A stretch of DNA of 64,000 nt from Crocinitomicaceae bacterium (GCA_022447665.1 JAKVAQ010000003.1:1-64000); one strand, 5' to 3'. Shown: positions 32,701-41,035, counted from the stretch's first letter. Notes: generated by a model from the letters alone, not told the origin. Numbers and translations: made by a program.

Positions 32701-34188
32701 CTAATAACCGTATGAAAACATTCCACGAAATGAATCATAAGGACCAAAGGCATCCGGCCATTTCCGTAATTCAGCTAGAACATATTTATCAGTCATGTTA
32801 AGTGATCGCCAAGTAGATCGCTCTTCTCTACTGGCTAACCGATCTCTTGAGTATCTCGCAAAATCTATAAGATCCGTTTCATAGTATTCATCCATAACCG
32901 TGGTCTGATGATATTGAATGAGAGCAGGTAGAGCATCAGAACCTAGATCAAGAATATAATCCAAATCAATGCGTTCTTTCGCCACATGGGTTAGATTGTG
33001 TTCAGCAATGATTCGGTCCCAAGAAAAGCAGGCAAAGACAACAAAGAATGTTAAGAAAGAAATTGATGTTGTTCTCAGTAAAAACCAAAATGACTGTACC
33101 TTGAACAATTTATAAATGGTCAATCCTATTCCAATCACAGCTAAAAATAGATATACAAAAACCCCAATTCTTTTATAAGTTAAGCCCCAATGTGAAACGT
33201 ATTCCCAGTTTTTAGCTAAGGTGGTTGATATCATCACGAGGTTTTGAATGAGCCAAATCGCTGCTATCCGTTTTATCCATTTTGAGCCCTGAAAATTCAA
33301 CTGACCACGGAACATATAAGTCAGCAATAAAATCACCAAAATAATTGAAGTTATTAAGGCGTTTATTCCTCCATGCACCACCTGCGAATAAGAAGACTCG
33401 AAGCCGTGATTAAATAATTTGGTGCTTACAAAACTGACGTCGATAATATTGTAAAGAAGCAAAAAGGCGTTCAAGGTTATGAGTAAAGCAATGGCCACCT
33501 TAGTTTCATTCTTTACCCCTACTGCACGTTGAATTCCATCCGTGTAATCTTCGTTTATATCGTTCTTTAATGCTTCTTCCCACGCTGTGATTATTTCATC
33601 TTTTCTGGCGTAATAAAAGCCATACAAAAACAAGGTCAATACCAAATAAAAGCCTAAAAAGCCCCATGAAATCCAATCCAAATTAATCCATTCTGTATAG
33701 GCTTTGAAGGTTTCATCGGCTGACTGATACAATTTCAAAAAGATAATCGCTACTAGAATAGGAATCAATACTAAGAGGACATTTTTCATGACCTTTTTTC
33801 GTTTTGTCTCTGCTGAGTTACCAATTGTAAAGAGATTCTCGAAATAATAATAAAAACCTGACCCAAAAGCTTGAACACTTTGTATGATACCTATGGGCAA
33901 CGAATGCTTCAAAAATATTTGTGTTGCAATAAATACAAGGGCTGTAAAGAAATACAAGAAAATACTTAAAACTGAAGCCTGTAAAAACACTGCTAAACCC
34001 GATGCAGCGAATATTCCTGACATAAACCACCATTTCGGTTCTATTAAATACTCCTGCTTTAAGAATCCAAATATTGGAATTGATACCAGTGAAACAATAA
34101 GGGCGTTTAAACCAAAGTATTCTTGGTAATACATGTTGGCAATGACCAATACCCAACCTAGATAAATGTAATTTTTTATTCTTTCCAT
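32701..34188 (-). CDS. DUF4173 family membrane protein
   Basis: About 495 residues, 11-12 transmembrane segments, with the family segments YFENLFTIGNSAETKRKK and LTYKRIGVFVYLFLAVIG and a soluble C-terminal tail of about 90 residues that includes ERIDLDYILDLGSDALPAL. Function unknown; in related genomes it is found beside small winged-helix regulators, as here. I start it at ATG 34188 (MERIKNYIYLG): the longer TTG-initiated frame would lie inside the operator/promoter at 34205-34221. Confidence 0.85.
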   Translation of the reverse strand: MERIKNYIYLGWVLVIANMYYQEYFGLNALIVSLVSIPIFGFLKQEYLIEPKWWFMSGIFAASGLAVFLQASVLSIFLYFFTALVFIATQIFLKHSLPIGIIQSVQAFGSGFYYYFENLFTIGNSAETKRKKVMKNVLLVLIPILVAIIFLKLYQSADETFKAYTEWINLDWISWGFLGFYLVLTLFLYGFYYARKDEIITAWEEALKNDINEDYTDGIQRAVGVKNETKVAIALLITLNAFLLLYNIIDVSFVSTKLFNHGFESSYSQVVHGGINALITSIILVILLLTYMFRGQLNFQGSKWIKRIAAIWLIQNLVMISTTLAKNWEYVSHWGLTYKRIGVFVYLFLAVIGIGLTIYKLFKVQSFWFLLRTTSISFLTFFVVFACFSWDRIIAEHNLTHVAKERIDLDYILDLGSDALPALIQYHQTTVMDEYYETDLIDFARYSRDRLASREERSTWRSLNMTDKYVLAELRKWPDAFGPYDSFRGMFSYGY

Positions 34189-34204
34189 ATCATATTTAAA
34201 AAGC

Positions 34205-34221
34205 ACTTTGAATTTCAAAGT
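34205..34221. promoter_or_regulatory. Operator-like palindrome before the DUF4173 gene
   Basis: ACTTTGAATTTCAAAGT, a perfect 17-base palindrome (8-base arms around one base). It overlaps an AAACTTTG -7-like box (34223-34216, minus strand) and lies 17 bases before the ATG. The same palindrome with one mismatch occurs at 35181-35197 before the first gene of the operon, within a shared context AAAAAGCACTTTG.ATTTCAAAGTT. The winged-helix protein encoded between the two sites is the natural candidate to bind them. Confidence 0.65.
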
Positions 34222-34237
34222 TTATTTATAAAAAAAT

Positions 34238-34531
34238 TTAAAGCTTGCCCAATAGCTTTTCCAAACCATTTAAGTGATCTTGAAAAGCTTTCTTTCCGGC
34301 CTTTGTTGCTTTATATCGTGTATTTGTTTTCTTTCCCACAAATCGTTTGTTCACTTCAATGTATTCCAGTTTCTCTAGTCCATTTATGTGTGAAGCCAAG
34401 TTTCCGTCTGTTAAATTCAATTCTTCTTTTATATGCTTATACTCCACCCAGTCATTCACCATTAACATGGCCATGATACCAAGTCTTACCCGACTTTCAA
34501 AGGCTTTATTTAAACCATCAATACTTCCCAA
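34238..34531 (-). CDS. Winged-helix transcriptional regulator
   Basis: 97 residues forming one winged helix-turn-helix domain of the MarR/ArsR-like type often fused with no other domain: LNKAFESRVRLGIMAMLMVND (helix 1), YKHIKEELNLTDGNLASHINGLEKLEYIEVNKRF (recognition helix and wing) and TRYKATKAGKKAF. The TDGNLASHI signature is characteristic. No sensor domain, so it may sense through the dimer helix at the C-terminus. The start is TTG 34531, 3 bases after the TAG of the upstream gene and in the same frame. Likely represses its own operon through the two palindromes flanking this region. Confidence 0.88.
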   Translation of the reverse strand: MGSIDGLNKAFESRVRLGIMAMLMVNDWVEYKHIKEELNLTDGNLASHINGLEKLEYIEVNKRFVGKKTNTRYKATKAGKKAFQDHLNGLEKLLGKL

Positions 34532-34534
34532 ACT

Positions 34535-35173
34535 CTATTTCTTATAATCGTATTTGAAGTACATTATTGTTCCGTAAACAATGTGCAATACCCCAAATCC
34601 AGTAGCCCAGTAATAAATCATATTTGCTGGGTTGAACAGGGCCAAAGTTCCCAAAATCATTTCAAGCCCCGCCAAATATTTTATTTCGTTGTGAACATAT
34701 TTTGAACCATTCAATAGGGACATACCATAGAAAATGAGCATTGAAGGAATAATTAAAAACGTTACGCCTTGCAACCAAAGTCCAAAACAGAAAACACCGC
34801 CAAAAAATAAGGGAACTCCAACACTCAGTGCTAAACGAAAACCCATAGGCGTTAAGATTTTCTGATTATTCTTTCTTGCTTTTAACCAAGTAAATAACAC
34901 CCCAAAGCTCAAGGCTAGAACTAAAACAATTCCTGCCAGTGCAAAGAGTTTCATATCTAACTCAAACCACCCTTCCTCCATTCTACCTTGCGCATAATAG
35001 AACGGCGCCTTTTTACTGAAAGTCTCAATCAAATCATAAGCTATCCAAACTCCCACTAAAGCGGTTATTCCAGCAAATACCCCGGAGAGTCCGCTAAGCG
35101 AAATAAACTTAGTTGACTTCTCCATTATTTTTCTGATCTCCTTAAGATCGTCTATCGGATTTTTATCTTCCAT
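34535..35173 (-). CDS. Membrane protein cotranscribed with the winged-helix regulator
   Basis: About 212 residues: a short charged N-terminus (MEDKNPIDDLKEIRKIMEKS) followed by about six transmembrane segments (FAGITALVGVWIAYDL, LFALAGIVLVLALSFGVLF, LALSVGVPLFFGGVFCFG, FLIIPSMLIFYGMSL and others). No family assigned. I start at ATG 35173 because the upstream TTG frame lies within the operator. Its TAG stop is in the same frame as the following regulator gene. The product could be a sensor or effector for the regulator; this is inference from order only. Confidence 0.75.
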   Translation of the reverse strand: MEDKNPIDDLKEIRKIMEKSTKFISLSGLSGVFAGITALVGVWIAYDLIETFSKKAPFYYAQGRMEEGWFELDMKLFALAGIVLVLALSFGVLFTWLKARKNNQKILTPMGFRLALSVGVPLFFGGVFCFGLWLQGVTFLIIPSMLIFYGMSLLNGSKYVHNEIKYLAGLEMILGTLALFNPANMIYYWATGFGVLHIVYGTIMYFKYDYKK

Positions 35174-35180
35174 AAAAAGC

Positions 35181-35197
35181 ACTTTGTATTTCAAAGT
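35181..35197. promoter_or_regulatory. Operator-like palindrome and promoter before the regulator operon
   Basis: ACTTTGTATTTCAAAGT, 17 bases with one mismatch in the arms, overlapping a full TAACTTTG -7 box on the minus strand (35199-35192). The ATG is 8 bases downstream of the palindrome. Near-identical to the site at 34205-34221, including AAAAAGC on one side and TT on the other. Confidence 0.65.
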
Positions 35198-35226
35198 TAA
35201 TTTTAAAATTCAGTCTGGAAAATTTT

Positions 35227-35405
35227 TTAAGGGTTTTTAACAAAGGGAATTTTTAGGCTGCCAATTCTAAGTACGGCCTTTAGTTGGTTATTCATCGCCT
35301 ACTACATGTTGCTCTTGCTGGGCTTCCAAGGTCACCAGCATCACTGCGTTTCGTAACGTCGCTAATTAACAAAGCTATCGGCCTCCCTTAGGGCAGGAAT
35401 CTTGC
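35227..35405. repeat. Structured intergenic element, possible dispersed repeat
   Basis: About 180 bases with base composition clearly richer in G+C than its neighbours and several hairpins: GCTGG...CCAGC (35317-35339), CCCTTAGGG (35386-35394). On the minus strand it holds a 22-codon ORF (35295-35227, starting MNNQLKAVLRIGSLKIP) and on other frames only stops. It lies between the promoter of the regulator operon and the stop of the T9SS hydrolase. It looks like a mobile or RNA-encoding element rather than a gene remnant, but copy number cannot be seen from one window. Confidence 0.45.
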
Positions 35406-35407
35406 AA

Positions 35408-36547
35408 CTACTCCACAACAAACTTTGCAGTAAGTTCCCCTATCCTCAGAACATGTACTCCTGAGCACAAGCCACCCACATATATTTCAGAATTATCGTT
35501 TGAAACTTCTCCTTCTTGCACGAGCTTTCCACTCAAAGTGAAGATTTTATAATTGGTAGAACTTATTGGAGACTGAATGTAAATCACATCTTTCGAAGGA
35601 CTTGGGTAGAATTCTAAAAATTGAATGTTTTGATCATCAATACTTAAATTTTCTGTGAGCAACATGTACTCCCAAACTTCTTTATTCTTGGCAGAATTCT
35701 TTGTTGGTGAATTATGATACAAAATGGCAAATCCAGCATTCTGTGTGGTATATAGTACATGTGAATTATTAAATGGTATCGTATTATTATCTACATGAAC
35801 AGAGTCTTTCAACGCCAATAATCCCATAGTACTAGCATTCGTAAACTGCTTTTCATAATCGACTACTTCATCCAATAAAGAACAATAAGAAAAATGCTTA
35901 TAAGCTGGCGTAACACCTATGGTTTGCATCCAATTTGCTGAAGCAGTGAAATGATCTGAATAATCGTTAGGCCCAGCAAACATAATTACTCTATCTACGG
36001 CAAAAGTCCTTGCTAAAAAAGGTGCGTGACCAGATCCTTGTGAATGCCCTGCAACCACAATATTGGTCCAATCTACATCTGTCCCAGATAAATAATTGTC
36101 CCAGCCATCACTAGGGTAATTCACATCCAAATAATTCAATAGTTTGGTTGTTCTCGTAAATATTGAGTTGAAAGTATCCACATCTATCGCATCAGAAACC
36201 GGCGTTCCAAAACAACGTTCTTGACGGTAGTTATCAAAAGCATATAAATCACTTGAACTGGCAAAACTTGCCGCCGCTGTTTCATTTGGATAGGATAAAC
36301 TAATAACATGAAAACCAAGCTCAGCACAGTAAGGTAAAAAGGCTCCATAAGCATCCGGTGATGAACCAGTGCCGCCAAAGAAAAGAACTAATCTATTGTT
36401 GGGTGAAGAATTATTGAATAGCACATAACTACTATCCTCGTCTGATGCATAACCTGGATCTGTATCAACAGGTTTAACATAAAAGTCGGTCACCTGTGCA
36501 AAGGACAGACTAGAAATTAGAGTTAAGATAAATAGACCAATTCTCAT
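35408..36547 (-). CDS. T9SS-secreted alpha/beta hydrolase
   Basis: About 379 residues. Signal peptide (MRIGLFILTLISSLSFAQ), then an alpha/beta-hydrolase domain: oxyanion region LVLFFGGTGSSPDAYG, nucleophile elbow GHSQG (Ser expected to be catalytic) in IVVAGHSQGSGHAPFLA, and a DEVVDY and HVLY segment that can supply acid and His. The C-terminal 75 residues form a T9SS sorting domain (FYPSPSKDVIYIQSP...AKFVVE). An esterase or lipase acting outside the cell is likely. I use ATG 36547; the longer frame has no signal peptide at its start and overlaps mscS. It follows the MscS gene by 16 bases. Confidence 0.82.
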   Translation of the reverse strand: MRIGLFILTLISSLSFAQVTDFYVKPVDTDPGYASDEDSSYVLFNNSSPNNRLVLFFGGTGSSPDAYGAFLPYCAELGFHVISLSYPNETAAASFASSSDLYAFDNYRQERCFGTPVSDAIDVDTFNSIFTRTTKLLNYLDVNYPSDGWDNYLSGTDVDWTNIVVAGHSQGSGHAPFLARTFAVDRVIMFAGPNDYSDHFTASANWMQTIGVTPAYKHFSYCSLLDEVVDYEKQFTNASTMGLLALKDSVHVDNNTIPFNNSHVLYTTQNAGFAILYHNSPTKNSAKNKEVWEYMLLTENLSIDDQNIQFLEFYPSPSKDVIYIQSPISSTNYKIFTLSGKLVQEGEVSNDNSEIYVGGLCSGVHVLRIGELTAKFVVE

Positions 36548-36563
36548 AGTCTGAAGATACGAA

Positions 36564-37883
36564 CTAATTCGCAACCAAGCCTTTAAAATCTGATCCTGAT
36601 GGATTTTCAAAAACTTCCAATTCAAAGTATCTTGCCGCAGCATATAAGTGATCAAAGATGTCAGCAACGATATTTTCATATGGTCCCCAATCTTTGGTCT
36701 TTGAGAAGCAATAAATCTCCATCGGAACCCCATTCGCTGTTGGATCTAATTGACGTACCAATAAAGTCATCTCCTGATTAATGTTTGGATTGCTCTTTAA
36801 ATAACTCAGCATATAATGTCTAAATACACCAATATTCGTTTGACTTCGACCATTCACCAGAATGTCGTCATCACCAGCGTTTTCAACATTCCATTTCTGA
36901 ATCTCTTCCTCACGTTCTTTTACATAAGAACTTATGAGATTTACCTTCTTAAACTTGGCCAACATCTCTGGTGAACAATACTTAATGGTATCCACTTCGA
37001 TATTAATTGAACGCTTAATACGTCGTCCATCAGACTCCGCCATTCCCCTCCAGTTTTTAAAACTGTCAGATATAAACGAATATGTTGGTATTGTTGTAAT
37101 GGTTCTATCAAAATTTTGAACCTTCACCGTATTTAACGTAATTTCTAGGACATCACCATCTGCACCAAACTTGTCCATCGTTACCCAGTCACCAATACGA
37201 ATCATATCATTCGAAGCCAACTGTACACTTCCAACAAAGCCAAGAATAGTATCTTTAAAAACCAATAAAATTACGGCAGTCATTGCCCCCATTGAAGTTA
37301 GTACCACAATCAAATCGATCTTAAATGCTACCGAAATCATGACAATCACCATGATTAAATTCACTACAATTTTTATCAGCTGAAAAATCGAAACCATGGG
37401 TTTGTCTTTCAGTGCTGGCTTGTCCATTAAAATATCACGCGAAGCATTAAGAAAACGTAATGTTGCAAACAAAAAAGCTAAAATGATCGCCAGTCCTACC
37501 AGTCTTGTAAAGAAATCCGCTGTATTCGGGAATGAATAGAATATTGTTCGTATAAAGGTCTCCATTAATAACAATGGAACCAAATGAGCTAATGCCGAAA
37601 AGAACTTATACTTCACCAAATAATCATCCCATTTCGTCTTCGATTTTGCTGCGAACGTATGAATAATTGAAAGAAGAACTTTTCTAGTACCCCACCACAA
37701 TCCAAAGCTAACACCCACCACTACAAGCGTTAAGAGAAGAGTTCTGGTATAAATCAGCCAATCGCCGCTTAATCCCATTGCGCCCAACACATCATTGCAC
37801 CAGAGTACAATCTGGTCTTGGTACTGCTCAACTTTATTTACTGTTTTATCGACTATTTCTTCAACATTCTCTTTATCGTGCAT
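36564..37883 (-). CDS. MscS-family mechanosensitive channel (YbdG/MscM-like)
   Basis: 439 residues: about five transmembrane segments, the last being the pore helix (VVLTSMGAMTAVILLVFKDTILGFVGSVQL), then the MscS beta domain (DMIRIGDWVTMDKFGADGDVLEITLNTVKVQNFDRTITTIPTYSFIS) and a long C-terminal domain with an insertion typical of YbdG-like members. These channels open under membrane tension and release solutes on hypo-osmotic shock. The N-terminal extension of about 20 acidic residues is cytoplasmic. A TAGCTTTG -7 box lies 17 bases upstream. Confidence 0.92.
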   Translation of the reverse strand: MHDKENVEEIVDKTVNKVEQYQDQIVLWCNDVLGAMGLSGDWLIYTRTLLLTLVVVGVSFGLWWGTRKVLLSIIHTFAAKSKTKWDDYLVKYKFFSALAHLVPLLLMETFIRTIFYSFPNTADFFTRLVGLAIILAFLFATLRFLNASRDILMDKPALKDKPMVSIFQLIKIVVNLIMVIVMISVAFKIDLIVVLTSMGAMTAVILLVFKDTILGFVGSVQLASNDMIRIGDWVTMDKFGADGDVLEITLNTVKVQNFDRTITTIPTYSFISDSFKNWRGMAESDGRRIKRSINIEVDTIKYCSPEMLAKFKKVNLISSYVKEREEEIQKWNVENAGDDDILVNGRSQTNIGVFRHYMLSYLKSNPNINQEMTLLVRQLDPTANGVPMEIYCFSKTKDWGPYENIVADIFDHLYAAARYFELEVFENPSGSDFKGLVAN

Positions 37884-37899
37884 AAGAAAGCTTTACTAC

Positions 37900-37907
37900 A
37901 AAGCTAT
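37900..37907 (-). promoter_or_regulatory. -7 box of the MscS gene promoter
   Basis: Minus strand TAGCTTTG matches TAnnTTTG, between the terminator of the upstream gene and the ATG at 37883. Confidence 0.4.
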
Positions 37908-37916
37908 TTAAAGTTC

Positions 37917-37949
37917 ACAAAAAAAGGGACTTCAAATTTTGAAATCCCT
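37917..37949 (-). terminator. Terminator of the T9SS protein gene at 37976
   Basis: On the minus strand AGGGA (37949-37945) pairs with TCCCT (37929-37925), extended by TTCAA/TTGAA inside one mismatch, followed by a T-run (37924-37919). Confidence 0.8.
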
Positions 37950-37975
37950 CTTTTCCTCAAACCGAATAAAATAAA

Positions 37976-39538
37976 CTATTCTACTACTAGCCTTGTCTGG
38001 TATAGACCTGATGGTAAATTCATTTCCAACAAGTACACTCCACTCGGAAGATCGCTACCAATAATATTTCCTGTTTCATAATACCCTTCTAATGCCATTT
38101 GTCCGCTCATATTCATAATTCTGAAATCACCGCTCTCTTGGGTACTCACGGCGAAACCAGAATTACTAGGATTTGGGAATACTGATATTTCTTTAAGTTC
38201 TTTTTCCGGAGTGCTCAGCATTGTGACTTGATCACAATTGAATCGCCATTGGTCGTCATACCATGTTTTGACTTCTTCAGCAAGCGGATAAAGCCCTCTC
38301 ATATTCTCTAAGTTATCACCTCCTGCATCATTTACTAGATAAACAAAATCGTAACAAATGACATTTCCAGGAGCAAAAGACTCAGGCTCTGCAGTTATTA
38401 GATATCTTCTATCGCTCGGTGCAAATCCGGCAGTAGTTTCATTCCAACAGTTCGTTGAGTCTGGGTGGCAATTAAAATAAAACTTTGTTTCGTAGCCACC
38501 ACCAGGACCCCCCGCAATTATTGGAGTAGCATTGTTTAACACCCCCTGCATTCTATTGAACATTTGAACCTGTGTTGCTGGATAACCCTCTGGTGAAGTC
38601 GAATGGGTCCAAAAAACTCCAGCATGAAGTTTTTTATTTAGTAAAACTGAAGCAAACGCCGGTGGATTCGTTCCAAACCCAGGCGCGGTACCCTGACCAT
38701 TATCTATACCTTCTCCATTGTAACCAAACATCATATTCAAAGCAGAATCACAACCTATCTGATCATTGGTCGCATCTCCTAAATCAATATCAAGAAAATT
38801 CGAACAATAAAATTCCGGAAAAGATTTTGTTCCTCTATTATAAACTCTGACGTTAAGAAATACGGCATCATTTAAATAATCATCAGTATTAAATTGGTAG
38901 TACATGTAATGAACTTCTATTCCACAATTCCAATCACTCTCGCCATTTTCTACTTTCGCGTTATCGTTACTTATTATATATACCGCTTCATCTCCTCGAA
39001 TATCAGGATAATCACCATTTTCAGGATCATATAATCCGTTACCATTTGCATCGACAAAGGGAGCAAGATTATAAGATTCACCATCTGAAACATTTCCATG
39101 TGCCGGCCATTCTTCCAACTCAGAAGGAACTATGTATCCTGTTGCAGTGAAATTTAGTTTATGATAATCAATAGTTGCTTTACTCACTTTCCAAATTGAC
39201 TTTGGATAGTTTATTGGGTTATTGTATTCATCAGTTGGTATATCAGCGCCAAAAGGTCCTTTGTATTGGTCTGAATCCATATCAGAAAGTCGATGAAATG
39301 AAGCAGCTAATTGACCTGAAGCGTCAACACCAGCAAACCAGAACAGACTTCTATATATCAATTGATTTCCCGAACCTTTGGGAAACTCAAAGCCTGGTTC
39401 TGATAGCTCAATATTGTAACAATGAATACTGCTATCATTTAAACTAACAGCGATGTTATTTGCATCTAATATCTCAGTATTAAAGGTTTGAGCAAACAAA
39501 CTACCTGATAATAATAAGCATGGTAATAAAAGTTTCAT
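37976..39538 (-). CDS. T9SS-secreted protein of unknown function
   Basis: 520 residues. Signal peptide (MKLLLPCLLLSGSLFAQ); a large beta-rich body of about 410 residues with DANGNGLYDPENGDYPDI, a DxNxDG/EF-hand-like calcium-binding loop (about residues 170-187); and a C-terminal T9SS sorting domain (VFPNPSNSGFAVS...YQTRLVVE). Most of the body has the pattern of secreted Cryomorphaceae-type proteins that I cannot connect to an enzyme family. It is expected at the cell surface or in the medium. It has its own promoter (-7 box at 39562) and terminator. Confidence 0.82.
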   Translation of the reverse strand: MKLLLPCLLLSGSLFAQTFNTEILDANNIAVSLNDSSIHCYNIELSEPGFEFPKGSGNQLIYRSLFWFAGVDASGQLAASFHRLSDMDSDQYKGPFGADIPTDEYNNPINYPKSIWKVSKATIDYHKLNFTATGYIVPSELEEWPAHGNVSDGESYNLAPFVDANGNGLYDPENGDYPDIRGDEAVYIISNDNAKVENGESDWNCGIEVHYMYYQFNTDDYLNDAVFLNVRVYNRGTKSFPEFYCSNFLDIDLGDATNDQIGCDSALNMMFGYNGEGIDNGQGTAPGFGTNPPAFASVLLNKKLHAGVFWTHSTSPEGYPATQVQMFNRMQGVLNNATPIIAGGPGGGYETKFYFNCHPDSTNCWNETTAGFAPSDRRYLITAEPESFAPGNVICYDFVYLVNDAGGDNLENMRGLYPLAEEVKTWYDDQWRFNCDQVTMLSTPEKELKEISVFPNPSNSGFAVSTQESGDFRIMNMSGQMALEGYYETGNIIGSDLPSGVYLLEMNLPSGLYQTRLVVE

Positions 39539-39561
39539 AAGTTTTGGATTAATGTGTTTTC

Positions 39562-39569
39562 CAAATCTA
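39562..39569 (-). promoter_or_regulatory. -7 box of the T9SS protein gene
   Basis: Minus strand TAGATTTG matches TAnnTTTG, 23 bases before the ATG at 39538. Confidence 0.4.
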
Positions 39570-39709
39570 CGATCTTATAATCACAAGAAATAGTTTTTTG
39601 AATCCAGATGAATTCTATTTTTTACACGTCAAAAAATTAGACCTGTTAAAGAATGTTACTTTTTTGTTATCCATGAATTACAAGGATTAGAAATCCTTAA
39701 ATTGAGGTT

Positions 39710-40459
39710 ATGCGGAAATTATTGGGAGTTTTTTTGATTTTACTTATTACTGCACCAGTTGTAGTTGGACAGTCGTTTAAGGCTGACCAAAAAAGATATA
39801 GAAGGGTTCGTGAGGCTTACGCAGAAAAAGATACCGTTCTTCAGGCTAATTTGGACAGACTGAACATTGAAAGAAGCGAGTTAGAAATATATATTCAAGC
39901 ATATAAATTAGATCGTAAACTTGAAGTCTATGGTAAAAACAAAAAAGACACCGCTTTTCAACTCTTAAAAGACATTGACATCTGTGCTCTTTCCGGCAAT
40001 TTAGGCCCTAAGAGAATGCAGGGTGATCTTCAGATTCCCGAAGGATTTTACAATATTATAATCTTCAACCCGGCCAGTAACTTTCATCTTTCTTTAGGGT
40101 TGGATTACCCCAACAAGTCAGATAAAATATTAGGGGTTAAAGGAAGTTTAGGTGGAGATATTTATATTCATGGGGATTGTGTTACCATAGGCTGCTTACC
40201 GCTCACAGATGACGTAATAAAAGAAGTATACCTCTACTGCGTAGAAGCACGAAACAACGGTCAAAGCAAAATCCCGGTAACAATCTATCCCGCGAGGCTC
40301 GAAGAAGAGACTTTTAGCCAATTTGGAGTTGCATATGCTGCTCGACCTAAAATTCTAGCCCTTTGGAAGGACCTAAAGGCAGGATACGATATTTTCGAAC
40401 AGTATAAGCGTATTCCGAAAGTAAAATTCCTTTCTGACGGGCGTCATGAAATTAAGTAG
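39710..40459 (+). CDS. L,D-transpeptidase (YkuD/YafK type)
   Basis: 249 residues with a signal peptide (MRKLLGVFLILLITAPVVVG). The catalytic motif HGDCVTIGCLPLTDD (HGxxxTxGC(L)xL) with Cys nucleophile is intact. The arrangement, including QIPEGFYNI and the motif near the middle, is like YafK/DpaA-type enzymes, which in E. coli release Braun lipoprotein from peptidoglycan. Acts in the periplasm on peptidoglycan stems, either cross-linking or hydrolysing. A small inverted repeat (AAGGATT-AGA-AATCCTT, 39682-39698) lies 12 bases before the ATG and may be an operator or RNA hairpin. Confidence 0.88.
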   Translation: MRKLLGVFLILLITAPVVVGQSFKADQKRYRRVREAYAEKDTVLQANLDRLNIERSELEIYIQAYKLDRKLEVYGKNKKDTAFQLLKDIDICALSGNLGPKRMQGDLQIPEGFYNIIIFNPASNFHLSLGLDYPNKSDKILGVKGSLGGDIYIHGDCVTIGCLPLTDDVIKEVYLYCVEARNNGQSKIPVTIYPARLEEETFSQFGVAYAARPKILALWKDLKAGYDIFEQYKRIPKVKFLSDGRHEIK

Positions 40460-40468
40460 TTTTGTTGC

Positions 40469-41035
40469 GTGAGAAAGATCTTTGCAAGGCTATTTAGTTC
40501 ACTTTGGTTTTTAGGCTTAATTACCTTAATCGTATTTCCGATTCTGGCTTGGTTAATCCTTTGGCTCAGAGACATTCCTTTATTTTCTATTTTTGAAATT
40601 AGTCAAAAAGAAGTTTATTCACTTCCTGCATTTGCAGCCTACGGAATCATATTTGCGCTTTTTATTATTTGGTTTACCGAGCATCCTTTTTTCGAGAAAT
40701 CGATGAAACGGTATAAGAATTTATTATCTCAATTTAAAATCAACTATTTCTATGCCGTATTCTTGGCTATATGCGCTGGTGTGGGGGAAGAAATCTTTTT
40801 TAGAGGTGCGGTTCAACCATTGCTAGGAATAATTCTTACCGCCTTTGTTTTTGTTGCTGTTCATGGTTACTACGATTTTAAAAATTGGAAAGTAAATCTA
40901 TTTGCTATTGCACTTACTGGCTTTATCGTTTTAATTGGATGGGGAGCTGCCGAATATAGCTTATGGCATGCGATTCTGCCTCACTTTACTTATGATTTAG
41001 TGCTCCTGATTTACGCTATAAGAAAGCAAGATTAA
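40469..41035 (+). CDS. CPBP-family intramembrane protease
   Basis: 188 residues, about six transmembrane segments. It has the CPBP/CAAX-protease motifs in order: GVGEEIFFRG (EExxxR), FVAVHGY (FxxxH) and WHAILPHFTYD (HxxxN/D type). Family members are glutamate-type intramembrane proteases (Rce1-like) involved in prenyl-protein processing or bacteriocin self-immunity. Translation starts at GTG 40469. It may be cotranscribed with the L,D-transpeptidase 9 bases upstream; the 3' end overlaps menE by 4 bases in the opposite orientation. Confidence 0.85.
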   Translation: MRKIFARLFSSLWFLGLITLIVFPILAWLILWLRDIPLFSIFEISQKEVYSLPAFAAYGIIFALFIIWFTEHPFFEKSMKRYKNLLSQFKINYFYAVFLAICAGVGEEIFFRGAVQPLLGIILTAFVFVAVHGYYDFKNWKVNLFAIALTGFIVLIGWGAAEYSLWHAILPHFTYDLVLLIYAIRKQD

